6,944 bases of DNA, taken from positions 1 to 6,944 of the forward strand of contig DOCD01000076.1 in assembly GCA_003503945.1 (NCBI GenBank). Direction: 5' to 3'. The position numbers and the translations under genes are program-made. The notes under the pieces were generated by a model. That model had not been told where the DNA came from. It was given only the letters and a program-made list of their open reading frames with translations, and did no database searches. Every line of letters starts with the position of its first letter. Position 1 is the stretch's first letter. The DNA is from Clostridiales bacterium (GTDB taxonomy: Bacteria > Bacillota > Clostridia > Christensenellales > Borkfalkiaceae). Shown in pieces: positions 1-6,920 of the stretch.

Positions 1-938
1 ATCACGGGTTTTTCAAACCCCTCCGAATTCACCGCGTCGGGGCAGAACTGCGGCTCTAAACAAAAGCCGTACCACCTGTCGTAAAAGCCGTTTTTGCCGC
101 GGCAGCGCCCCATCATCCCGCCCGTATACAGTTGCAGACACGGAAGGTTTGTATAGACGCTCATTTTTACGCCCGTCTTTAAGCTTTCCGCCAGAGCGGC
201 AAAACCGCCGTCGAGGATAAAATTGCAGTCGTAGCCCGAAATAGCCTTAACCGGCGCCGCGGCGTAATCGGCGTCTATCCGTTTGGGCTTACGGAAATCG
301 AACGGGGTGTTTTCGACCGCCGCTATTTCGCCCGTGGGGATAAGCTTATTATCCGCGGGGGTGTAGTAAGACGCATTTACCGTAAGCATATTGCCGAGGC
401 AATCGCCCGAGCCCTCGCCGTCGAGGTTGAAATACGCGTGGCAGGTCGGGCAGAAAAGGGTATCCTTGTCGCTCTCGGCGGTATATCTTATTTCCAGCTC
501 GCCGTCCTCCACGGTAAAAGTGACCGTGAACGCCAGATTGCCGGGATACCCCTCCTCGCCGTCCGCCGCGGTATAGCGCATAGTAAGGGAGTTTTCCGTA
601 TGCCCGCACGCCTCGAACGCGCGTTTATCGAAGCCGTGAAAGCCGCCGTGCAAATGGTTGGCCCCTTCGTTTTGCGAAAGGGAGTAGGTTTTACCGCCGA
701 GGCTGAATTTCCCGCCCGCGATTCTGTTTGCAACCCTGCCCACCGTCGCGCCGCAATATGTGCCGCTCGAAATATAGTCCTCGATGCTGCCGAAGCCCAG
801 CACTATATCGACGCCGTTAACTTTAAGGCTGTGCAAAAGCCCGCCGAAATCGCTTATTTCGGCGCGGATTGCCCCGTCCTCTATGGTATAAAGATAATGC
901 TTTTTTCCGTTGTATGTATCGTAATATTGTTTTTCCAT
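1..938 (-). CDS. galM: Aldose 1-epimerase (galactose mutarotase), 3' end missing
   Basis: Interconverts the beta and alpha anomers of galactose, so that beta-galactose released by the upstream glycosidase can be used by GalK. I translated it by hand from the ATG at 936-938; the frame stays open for 312 codons to the window edge. The family's usual length is about 340, so roughly 30 C-terminal residues are missing. Visible family motifs are NHLHGG at residues 94-99 (His97), CPTCHAYFNL at 163-172 (His167), GYDCNF at 235-240 (Asp237) and LEPQFCPDA at 294-302 (Glu295). His97, His167, Asp237 and Glu295 fit the known catalytic and sugar-binding set of Leloir mutarotases; Glu295 is the expected base and His167 the expected acid. 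There is no signal peptide, so it is cytoplasmic. It starts only 7 bases after the galK stop. Its Shine-Dalgarno is weak: GGG (949-951) lies 10 bases before the ATG, which suggests translation depends partly on ribosomes leaving galK. Confidence 0.95.
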   Translation of the reverse strand, partial: MEKQYYDTYNGKKHYLYTIEDGAIRAEISDFGGLLHSLKVNGVDIVLGFGSIEDYISSGTYCGATVGRVANRIAGGKFSLGGKTYSLSQNEGANHLHGGFHGFDKRAFEACGHTENSLTMRYTAADGEEGYPGNLAFTVTFTVEDGELEIRYTAESDKDTLFCPTCHAYFNLDGEGSGDCLGNMLTVNASYYTPADNKLIPTGEIAAVENTPFDFRKPKRIDADYAAAPVKAISGYDCNFILDGGFAALAESLKTGVKMSVYTNLPCLQLYTGGMMGRCRGKNGFYDRWYGFCLEPQFCPDAVNSEGFEKPV

Positions 939-945
939 AATTAAT

Positions 946-2064
946 TTACCCAAGTTTTTCGACGGTAATTCCGTCCGCTATCTCCGCATTGTAAATTTTA
1001 CAGTCGTATCCTATCTTCTTTTTATACTCTGCCGAAACGGTTTTTTTGAAATCGTCGACGCCGTCCTTGTCGACAATCGACACTGTGCAGCCGCCGAAGC
1101 CCGCGCCCGTCATCCTCGACCCGACGCATGCGGGGTGCTTCTGCGCCGCCTCGGCGAGCGCGTCCAACTCCCTGCCCGTGACCTCGTACAGCTCTTTGAG
1201 CGATTTGTGCGAAGAATTCAACAGCCCGCCCAGACCTTTAATATCGCCGCGCTTCATCGCCTCCGCCGCGAGCGTAACCCTTTCGCACTCCTCGACGACG
1301 TGCCTGCACCTGTCGTGCACCTTGCCCTTTAAAAGCCCGCCGTACTTTGAAAACATTTCGGGCGTGACCTCGGCAAGGCAGCTTACGGGCAAAACCGTCT
1401 GTAAAGCTTCGAGCCCCGCCTCGGTTTCGGCGCGACGCTCGTTATACTTGCTTTCGGCAAGGTTGTGCGGCTTGTTGCAATTGATTATGACAAGCGAATA
1501 ATCGCCCAGCCTGAACGGCACGTATTCGTGAGTCACGCTCTTGCAGTCGAGTATCATAGCGCAGTCCTTTTTGCCGTTCGCCGAAGCATACTGGTCCATT
1601 ATCCCGCAATTAACCCCCGCATATTCGCGTTCGGCGCGCTGCGCAATAAGCGCGATTTCCCTCTTGTCGAGAGCTTCGCCAGCAAGCGTCGCGAGCGCGG
1701 CGAGCGTGCTTACCTCTATCGCCGCCGAGCTTGACAGCCCGCTGCCGAAAGGCACTGTGCAGTCGTAAAGCATATCGCAGCCCATAACCTTATGCCCCGC
1801 GGACTTCCACAAATGCGCGCAGCCCGCCTGAAATTTAGCGTACTTTTCGTCTGCATAGCTTTCGAGCTTGCCGATATCCAGCGTAACCTTATCGGACAGC
1901 GTCGTCCAGCTTAAATTTATCTTGTCCGTGCCGTTGGGGCGCGCATATATTGTGTTCTTCAAGGAAAGCGCGGCGGGAAAAACCTTGCCCCCGCAATAGT
2001 CGATATGCTCGCCTATGATATTAATCCGCCCTGCGGCGGTAACCTTGTAGTCGTAACCTTTCAT
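946..2064 (-). CDS. galK: Galactokinase
   Basis: Phosphorylates alpha-D-galactose at C1 with ATP, the first committed Leloir step; a cytoplasmic GHMP-superfamily kinase. The 372-residue protein shows all three family motifs: the galactokinase signature GRINIIGEHIDYCGG at 12-26, the ATP-binding loop PFGSGLSSSAA at 105-115, and GSRMTGAGFGGC at 315-326. Arg13 and Asp157 (in CGIMDQ) match the catalytic Arg/Asp pair. The start is secure: a TGA stop lies two codons upstream in frame, and GGGG at 2073-2076 gives a Shine-Dalgarno 8 bases from the ATG, inside the galT tail. Only 12 residues precede Arg13, fewer than the roughly 20 to 35 in well-studied galactokinases, so the N-terminal extension is reduced. 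The usual APGR reads AAGR and EHTDY reads EHIDY. The start overlaps the galT stop by 4 bases (ATGA), typical of translational coupling. I see no frameshift and no missing catalytic residue. Confidence 0.97.
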   Translation of the reverse strand: MKGYDYKVTAAGRINIIGEHIDYCGGKVFPAALSLKNTIYARPNGTDKINLSWTTLSDKVTLDIGKLESYADEKYAKFQAGCAHLWKSAGHKVMGCDMLYDCTVPFGSGLSSSAAIEVSTLAALATLAGEALDKREIALIAQRAEREYAGVNCGIMDQYASANGKKDCAMILDCKSVTHEYVPFRLGDYSLVIINCNKPHNLAESKYNERRAETEAGLEALQTVLPVSCLAEVTPEMFSKYGGLLKGKVHDRCRHVVEECERVTLAAEAMKRGDIKGLGGLLNSSHKSLKELYEVTGRELDALAEAAQKHPACVGSRMTGAGFGGCTVSIVDKDGVDDFKKTVSAEYKKKIGYDCKIYNAEIADGITVEKLG

Positions 2065-3425
2065 AATTCAAACCCCGCTTTTTTAAGAAATTCTTCGAAA
2101 CGCCCGTCGTCCGCGAATACCGCGGTGTTTTCGAGTATGCGGTAGCATATACTGCCGAGCTCCGCGCGCATTGCCGCGCCGACGTTTACAAATCTTCCGC
2201 TTGAAAAAAGCCCCTTGGTTTCGTCGTAAACGAGCTTAAACCTGTCATATTCGGGGGGCAACGGGCGGTTTTCGGCGATTAACCTTTCAACCTCGGCAAG
2301 CTCCTCCTCGAGCCTGCCCGGGAGAATGAACAGCCCCTGCGCCTCAATTAAGCCTATACTTTCCTTTTTTATGGAATGAAATTCGGGGTGGGCGTGGAAA
2401 ACGCCGTCGGGATATTTTTCGCTCGTTATATTGCTGCGGAGAATTATATTCATCTCGTACCCCTCCGCCGTCTTTATTACGGTGGGGCTTACGGCGTTGT
2501 GCACGCCGTCCTTATCCTCGGCAATCAGCCCGAGCTCGGGCACGGAGTAGCCCTCCCACGCCCTTCTTATCTTTTCCGAAACCCCGCAGATATCCTCGCG
2601 GCTGCCGCTTAAAATGCGGATTACCGTGCCCGGCCAGTCTAATATTCCTATCTTCGCCGCGGGATACTCCCCGTCCTTTACGTATTTTTTTATTTTTGCG
2701 CGGTGCAGAGGCAACACCTCGCCGCCGCCCTGATAGTGGTCGTGCGCCAGAACGCTTCCGCCTATCCTCGGCAGGGGCGCGTTGCAGCCTATGAAATAGT
2801 GCGGGAATAAATCCACGAAATCGAGAAGCTTATAAAAGGTCGACTTATCAACGTGCATCGGGATATGCTCGCAGTTCACCGCTATACCGTGCTCGGAAAA
2901 ATAGCCGTAAGGCGAGTATTGCCAGAACCAGGGCTGCGAGCCCAGCGTGATTGAAACAGTCCGCAAATTCCTTTTATTCCTTGCGCCGAAGCCCTCGTTT
3001 TCGCGGCATATCACGCACTTTGCAAACCCGCCGTCCACGCTGTTGCCCGCCTTTGCCTTCTTCGGGTCGCGGAATTCGGGCTTGGCTTTATTGATTGTTA
3101 CAACCAGACCCTCGCGCGTGTCGAAGCGGGGATTTTTGTCGAGCACGGCTTTTTTTACGTACATGTTTTTTACGCAGTAATCATAAAACCAGTCGGTCGC
3201 GGCGCGGCTTCCCTCTTCTTTTAGTATCTTATGAAAAGCTTCGTCCACGGCGGACGGCGGGAGCGAAAGCTCGCCGTAAATTTTGTCTTCAAGCTCCGCG
3301 CCCTCCGCGCCCGATAAGAAAATTTCCGCAAGCCTGTTCTTTACGTAAAATTCGTCACGTTCGTCGAGCCCGAGGTTTGTTTTGGCGTACTCGGTCAGCT
3401 CGTTTATTTTATCTATGAAATCCAT
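2061..3425 (-). CDS. galT: UDP-glucose--hexose-1-phosphate uridylyltransferase, class II
   Basis: Transfers UMP from UDP-glucose to galactose-1-phosphate, giving UDP-galactose and glucose-1-phosphate. It belongs to the class II GalT family found mainly in Gram-positive bacteria, not the E. coli type with HPHPH. The class II signature is clear at residues 217-234 (APLPRIGG...LAHDHYQGG), with the active-site HDH at 228-230. Other class II blocks are YDYCVKN at 81-87, a CxxC pair at 137-140 followed by REN.GF, WFWQYSPYGYFSEH at 166-179, and FHAHPEFHSIKKESIGLIE at 343-361. At 454 residues it is somewhat shorter than the roughly 490 usual in lactic acid bacteria, but no block I know is missing. 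A strong Shine-Dalgarno (AGAGGTG, 3434-3440) sits 8 bases before the ATG, within the last codons of the glycosidase gene. The start shares one base with that gene's stop (TAATG), and the stop overlaps galK. Confidence 0.97.
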   Translation of the reverse strand: MDFIDKINELTEYAKTNLGLDERDEFYVKNRLAEIFLSGAEGAELEDKIYGELSLPPSAVDEAFHKILKEEGSRAATDWFYDYCVKNMYVKKAVLDKNPRFDTREGLVVTINKAKPEFRDPKKAKAGNSVDGGFAKCVICRENEGFGARNKRNLRTVSITLGSQPWFWQYSPYGYFSEHGIAVNCEHIPMHVDKSTFYKLLDFVDLFPHYFIGCNAPLPRIGGSVLAHDHYQGGGEVLPLHRAKIKKYVKDGEYPAAKIGILDWPGTVIRILSGSREDICGVSEKIRRAWEGYSVPELGLIAEDKDGVHNAVSPTVIKTAEGYEMNIILRSNITSEKYPDGVFHAHPEFHSIKKESIGLIEAQGLFILPGRLEEELAEVERLIAENRPLPPEYDRFKLVYDETKGLFSSGRFVNVGAAMRAELGSICYRILENTAVFADDGRFEEFLKKAGFEL

Positions 3426-5782
3426 TATTCATTCACCTCTATTACCGCTTCGCCCTTAAGCCCGTTGCCCGTTGCAAAAATCGTCACCTTTTCCGCCTCC
3501 GCCTTTATAACCGCGAGCGCGCGCCCGTAATACGTGTCGGTGGACGTGCCCGAATATCCGTCCGCGTTATAGGGACAGGCGTGACCCAGCGCGAGCAGAC
3601 TGCCGCCCGTGACGGCGACCTCGATTCTGCCCCGCTCCAACGGCTTGACTTCGCCTTTGCCGTCGGTATAAGCAAGGTTTACAAAGCACACTTCGCCGCG
3701 CTTTACACGCCGCTTTTCGGGCATAACTTCAAGCGCCCTTTCGCCGCCCGCCGTTTTGAGCGAGCTGCGGCTCAGCTCCTTGCCGTCCCTGCCGAGGTTG
3801 ACGGCGGTTATTTCGCCGTCGTAATATCTTACGTTGAAGTCGAAGCGGCAGTTCTTTTTAAACTTTTTCCTGCCGACCCTTTTGCCGTTTATATACAGCT
3901 CGACTATCGGCGCTCGCGAATACACCTCTACTTTCGCCTTTTTTCCGTTCAGCCCGTTCCACGACCACGAGGGAAGCGCGTTTGAAAACTTCCACGCGGA
4001 CGGCGAATGCTTTTCCTTGGTGCGGCTTACGGGCACGACCGCAATCTGCGGTTTGTCGGTGAGCTCGAACGCAACCAAAGTATACAGCGCCTCGCCCAGC
4101 GGCGTGCCGATTAAATCCACCCTGCCGCTGCCCGCGGTAAGCCAGCCGACGCCGTGCAGAAAGCTCGGCGCGTATTCCTTATACTCCCAGCTGCCCACGC
4201 CGACCTCGCCGAGGTAGTCCATACCCGCCCAGACGAAATCGCCTATGAGCGCGGGATTTTTCTTTGCGAACTCCCAGAAAGCGTACGCGTCCGAACAGAA
4301 GGTTTCGCTGCCTAAAATAATCCTTTCGGGGTACTTCTTTATATCGTGTTTATACCGCTTTATGCCGTAGTTGTAGCCCGCCACGTCCATAACCGCGAAG
4401 CAGTCGCGCGTCTTTTTATCGCAGCCGGGGAGCTTTGCCATAGTCTTCATAAAAGAATCGCCCGTGAGCCCCGCAAGCGCGTTGAAAAATTCGCTGCCGA
4501 CTTTTTTGTTCGGGTTTTTCTCGGCTTTCTTGTCCGAATACTGCCCGAAGCCCAGAGCGTAAAGGTAGTTGAAAAATATGTTTACGCCCGTCGTTACGGG
4601 GCGGTCATTATCGTATTGCTTGCAGACGGCTTTCATTTGCCTGAACAGCTCTATACCGCGCTTTTCGCCCGTTTCCGCAACCTCGTTGCCGAGCGAATAC
4701 ATTATTACGGACGGGTGGTTATAGTCCTTTTCGACCATATCCTTTATATCGCGGGCGTACCACTCTTCGAGGTAAGTAGCATAGTCGTACCTGTTTTTAT
4801 GAATGTACCACATATCCGAGTACTCGTCCATAACCAGCATACCCAGCCTGTCGCACGCGTCTAAAAGTGATTTTGCGCAGGGGTTGTGCGCGGAACGGAT
4901 AGCGTTGTAGCCGTTTTGTTTTAAAATTTTAACCTTTCTTTCCTCGGCTTCGGGGTAGCTTCTCGCGCCCAGAATACCGTTGTCGGAGTGTATACACGCG
5001 CCGCGGATAATTACTCTTTCACCGTTAATGCAAAGCCCGTCGGTATGGTCGCAGGTAAGCGTGCGGATACCGAAATTTACGCTCTGTTCGTCGTCGCCGA
5101 AAAAAGCGCGGCAGGTATACAGCTCGGGCGTATCGACCGACCAGAGCTTTGCGTCGCGGATTTCGAGCGCGAACACGGCGTTGCCGTCGTTCTGCGCGCA
5201 GGTTGCCGCCGCAACCTCTTGCCTGTCCTTTTCGATTGCGATTTTCACTTCGCCCACGCCCGTCGTCTGCACGGTTACTTCCACCGCAGCAGGGTAAAGC
5301 GAAAGGGTGCGTATCCTTACTCCGTTCAGGACTATGCGTTTTTTGTTACCGACGTACATATTGACGGGGCGGTAAATGCCCGCGCCCGAATACCAGCGGC
5401 TGTTGGGCTGGTCGGCATTCCTCGCGAGTACGCGAATTTCGTTTTCCCGACCGTATCTTAAATTTTTATTTGCGGTCACGTAAAAATTAGTGTAACCGTA
5501 CGGGCGGAAGGCGGCTTTTTCGCCGTTTATATACACTTCGGCGTTGTGATAGACCCCCTCGAACTCGAAAATTACGTCCTTGCCCTCGTAATCCTCGGGC
5601 ACGGTAAAGGTTTTTACGTACTCGTAATCCGCGCCGTGATACCAGCCGGTGTTTACGCCCGCCTCCGCATCCTTTGTACGTTTTTCGCACATAGCCGCGT
5701 CGTGCGGAATTTCGACCTCCGTCCACTCGCCGCCGTCGGTTCGACGGAATTTCCAGCCTGCACCGAAATCAATCTTAATCAT
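3425..5782 (-). CDS. Glycoside hydrolase family 2 beta-galactosidase (DUF4982-like group)
   Basis: A retaining GH2 glycosidase of 785 residues; from its context it most likely cleaves terminal beta-galactosides and feeds galactose to GalM, GalK and GalT. The N-terminal jelly-roll sugar-binding domain is about 1-145, ending with the GH2 motif YSGAGIYRPV at 131-140. An Ig-like domain is about 150-242, and the TIM barrel runs from about 245 to 575. The barrel carries NGYNAIRSAHNP at 290-301, DEYSDMW at 319-325, the acid/base Glu367 in SLGNE, and the likely nucleophile Glu493 in ILGSETF. The C-terminus holds Ig-like beta domains (about 610-785), including ELYINGKRVG at 628-637, as in DUF4982-type GH2 enzymes. 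It lacks E. coli LacZ's large C-terminal domain and is not its ortholog, so I give no symbol. No signal peptide is visible, so it should be cytoplasmic. A Shine-Dalgarno AGGGG (5789-5793) lies 6 bases from the ATG. Beta-glucuronidase or another GH2 activity is possible but fits the neighbours less well. Confidence 0.9.
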   Translation of the reverse strand: MIKIDFGAGWKFRRTDGGEWTEVEIPHDAAMCEKRTKDAEAGVNTGWYHGADYEYVKTFTVPEDYEGKDVIFEFEGVYHNAEVYINGEKAAFRPYGYTNFYVTANKNLRYGRENEIRVLARNADQPNSRWYSGAGIYRPVNMYVGNKKRIVLNGVRIRTLSLYPAAVEVTVQTTGVGEVKIAIEKDRQEVAAATCAQNDGNAVFALEIRDAKLWSVDTPELYTCRAFFGDDEQSVNFGIRTLTCDHTDGLCINGERVIIRGACIHSDNGILGARSYPEAEERKVKILKQNGYNAIRSAHNPCAKSLLDACDRLGMLVMDEYSDMWYIHKNRYDYATYLEEWYARDIKDMVEKDYNHPSVIMYSLGNEVAETGEKRGIELFRQMKAVCKQYDNDRPVTTGVNIFFNYLYALGFGQYSDKKAEKNPNKKVGSEFFNALAGLTGDSFMKTMAKLPGCDKKTRDCFAVMDVAGYNYGIKRYKHDIKKYPERIILGSETFCSDAYAFWEFAKKNPALIGDFVWAGMDYLGEVGVGSWEYKEYAPSFLHGVGWLTAGSGRVDLIGTPLGEALYTLVAFELTDKPQIAVVPVSRTKEKHSPSAWKFSNALPSWSWNGLNGKKAKVEVYSRAPIVELYINGKRVGRKKFKKNCRFDFNVRYYDGEITAVNLGRDGKELSRSSLKTAGGERALEVMPEKRRVKRGEVCFVNLAYTDGKGEVKPLERGRIEVAVTGGSLLALGHACPYNADGYSGTSTDTYYGRALAVIKAEAEKVTIFATGNGLKGEAVIEVNE

Positions 5783-5811
5783 AAACTTCCCCTTTTTATT
5801 TTCCTATATTA

Positions 5812-5840
5812 ATTATATTGCATAATTTTTCTTTTTACAA
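5812..5840 (-). promoter_or_regulatory. Predicted vegetative promoter of the beta-galactosidase-galTKM operon
   Basis: Read on the minus strand, the -35 is TTGTAA (5835-5840), the spacer is exactly 17 bases, and the -10 is a perfect TATAAT (5812-5817). The -35 matches consensus at four of six positions, so an activator could still raise its output. The expected transcription start is near 5805, which leaves a leader of about 23 bases containing the AGGGG Shine-Dalgarno. Inverted 6-base arms AATTAT/ATAATT (5811-5816 and 5822-5827) overlap the -10, but are too AT-rich to count as a separate operator. This is the only clear promoter for the four minus-strand genes in the window. Confidence 0.75.
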
Positions 5841-5870
5841 GAAATCAGTTTGCCCGTTTTTGGAATTTAT

Positions 5871-5936
5871 TTTACTTTTTTATTGTTTTTTGCGCTTTGA
5901 TAGATAAATTTCAGACTTTTATTTACTTTTATTGTT
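5871..5936. repeat. Imperfect direct repeat, candidate operator of the AraC-type regulator
   Basis: Two near-copies lie in the same orientation: TTTACTTTTTTATTGTT at 5871-5887 and TTTACTTTTATTGTT at 5922-5936. They differ only in the length of the T-run (six versus four). The starts are 51 bases apart and the ends 49, close to five helical turns, so both would face the same side of the DNA. The right copy overlaps the first two bases of the regulator's -35 box, which would suit self-repression. The left copy lies 31 bases upstream of the operon's -35. AraC-family proteins commonly bind direct repeats in divergent promoter regions. That these are its sites is inference, because T-rich DNA yields such matches fairly easily. 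Confidence 0.45.
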
Positions 5937-5963
5937 GACTTGGCTGAGTTACGGCATTATAAT
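5935..5963 (+). promoter_or_regulatory. Predicted strong promoter of the AraC-family regulator
   Basis: TTGACT (5935-5940), a 17-base spacer and a perfect TATAAT (5958-5963) make an almost ideal vegetative promoter, with a single mismatch in the -35. Transcription should start near 5970, only about 10 bases before the ATG, so the messenger has a very short leader. The Shine-Dalgarno candidate GGGTGG (5971-5976) would then be at the very 5' end. The -35 touches the right copy of the direct repeat, so binding there should block this promoter. Confidence 0.85.
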
Positions 5964-5980
5964 TACAGTCGGGTGGCGAA

Positions 5981-6856
5981 ATGATTATTAACCGTGAAGA
6001 ATGGCGGATACAAAAAGGGGCGTCGATTTGGTTCGGCAGATATAAAAATTCGCGGAACGTGCCGCACTGGCACTACGAGTGCGAATTGATTTACGTGGAC
6101 AAGGGCGAGCTTGACGTACTGTGCAACAGCGTCACCTATCGCGTTTGCGCGGGGCAGACCGTTTTCATCGACGGCAAAACCATACACAGCACTAACGCCG
6201 CAACCCCCGATACCGAAATTACAATGATTGTTTTCGACACGGGAATGCTCGATTTTATTACGGGCGGACTTACCCCCGAACGCCCGCTGTTTGAAAATTA
6301 CTGCGAAATCCCCGCGCTGTATTCGCGGCTCAAAGAGGAGTACTCGCATAAAAAGCAATTTTACTTCCGAAGAATGATGGTCGAGCTAACCGCAACATTG
6401 ATAGACGCGCTGAGGAAAGAAAGGTTAATAAAAAAGAAAGCTTCTTTGAACACGACGGACAGAGTGTTCGCCCTTATGGAGGACGCCGCGAAAAACTGCG
6501 CCGACTACGACTTCGAACGGGCGGCGAAATTTATGAATATGAACCCCGCTTACTTTTCGCGGCTTTTCCACAAGCTTACGGGCATAACCTTTTCGCAGTA
6601 TTTAAATTACGTTCGTTGCGAAAGGGCGGTGAATATGCTGAACGAAAACACCGATTTGACTATAACCGAAATCGCCTCGCGCAGCGGATTTATGACCATA
6701 CGCAACTTCAACAGAACTTTCAAAAGCATTACGGGCTATTCGCCCAAAACCCTGCCCAAGGGCTTTGTGCTGACGAACAGGTACGACACTTTGAACGAAC
6801 AAAGTATAAACCCCACGCTCAACGAGTGCCTTTTGCTCGAATCGTCGGACGAATAG
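5981..6856 (+). CDS. AraC-family transcriptional regulator with N-terminal cupin
   Basis: A 291-residue one-component regulator, probably sensing a galactoside or galactose and controlling the divergent operon. The N-terminal part (about 20-90) is a cupin-like sugar-binding barrel, with PHWHYECELIYVDKGE at 28-43 and the second strand group AGQTVFIDGKTIHS at 57-70. A helical linker follows (about 105-155). The C-terminal AraC-type DNA-binding domain has two helix-turn-helix units: the first about 176-201 (AAKFMNMNPAYFSRLFHKLTG at its core), the second about 226-255, ending in the family's FNRTFKSITGYSP. A tail of about 30 residues follows that I cannot assign. The start is secure: an in-frame TAA lies at 5960-5962 with no alternative start codon between, and GGGTGG sits 4 bases before the ATG. 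There are no membrane segments. The ligand is inferred from the neighbours only; members of this group respond to many sugars. Confidence 0.93.
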   Translation: MIINREEWRIQKGASIWFGRYKNSRNVPHWHYECELIYVDKGELDVLCNSVTYRVCAGQTVFIDGKTIHSTNAATPDTEITMIVFDTGMLDFITGGLTPERPLFENYCEIPALYSRLKEEYSHKKQFYFRRMMVELTATLIDALRKERLIKKKASLNTTDRVFALMEDAAKNCADYDFERAAKFMNMNPAYFSRLFHKLTGITFSQYLNYVRCERAVNMLNENTDLTITEIASRSGFMTIRNFNRTFKSITGYSPKTLPKGFVLTNRYDTLNEQSINPTLNECLLLESSDE

Positions 6857-6875
6857 CATACTTTCGACCTCATCC

Positions 6876-6920
6876 GTCTGCGCCTTTACGGCGCAGACAC
6901 CTTCCCCGTGAGGGGAAGGT
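6876..6920. repeat. Two back-to-back perfect hairpins (dispersed intergenic element candidate)
   Basis: Hairpin one has arms GTCTGCGCC (6876-6884) and GGCGCAGAC (6890-6898), 9 bp around a TTTAC loop. Hairpin two begins at the next base: ACCTTCCCC (6899-6907) and GGGGAAGGT (6912-6920), 9 bp around GTGA, a GNRA-type tetraloop. It is preceded by CGACCTCATCC (6865-6875). From memory, the pattern CCTCATCC, variable hairpin, ACCTTCCCC...GGGGAAGGT recurs between genes in many Clostridia genomes, so I read it as a copy of a dispersed palindromic element. Neither strand has the T-run expected of an intrinsic terminator. The rest of 6857-6944 shows no gene. Confidence 0.7.

Noticed and set aside
438..944. 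Long plus-strand open frame opposite galM, and many similar ones opposite galK, galT, the GH2 gene and the regulator
   Set aside because: They mirror GC-rich codons on the coding strand, show no domain motifs, lack good Shine-Dalgarno sites, and lie wholly inside genes with clear family signatures.
3834..4217. Frameshift or gene break in the GH2 C-terminus, considered because the protein is shorter than E. coli LacZ
   Set aside because: The frame is continuous from ATG to TAA, Ig-like domains run to the end, and the length suits the DUF4982-like group.
5811..5827. AATTAT-N5-ATAATT inverted repeat as a repressor operator
   Set aside because: The arms are only six A/T bases and are largely the -10 box itself; such palindromes are expected by chance here.
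5887..5901. Possible catabolite response element (cre) on the minus strand, centred on AAAGCGC
   Set aside because: It departs from the cre consensus at conserved positions (C for G near the left end, A for C near the right), so it is no better than a chance match in this AT-rich gap.
6876..6920. Intrinsic transcription terminator for the regulator
   Set aside because: Both stems are strong, but neither is followed by a T-run on the plus strand (TTAAACGGG follows), nor is there one on the minus strand side.
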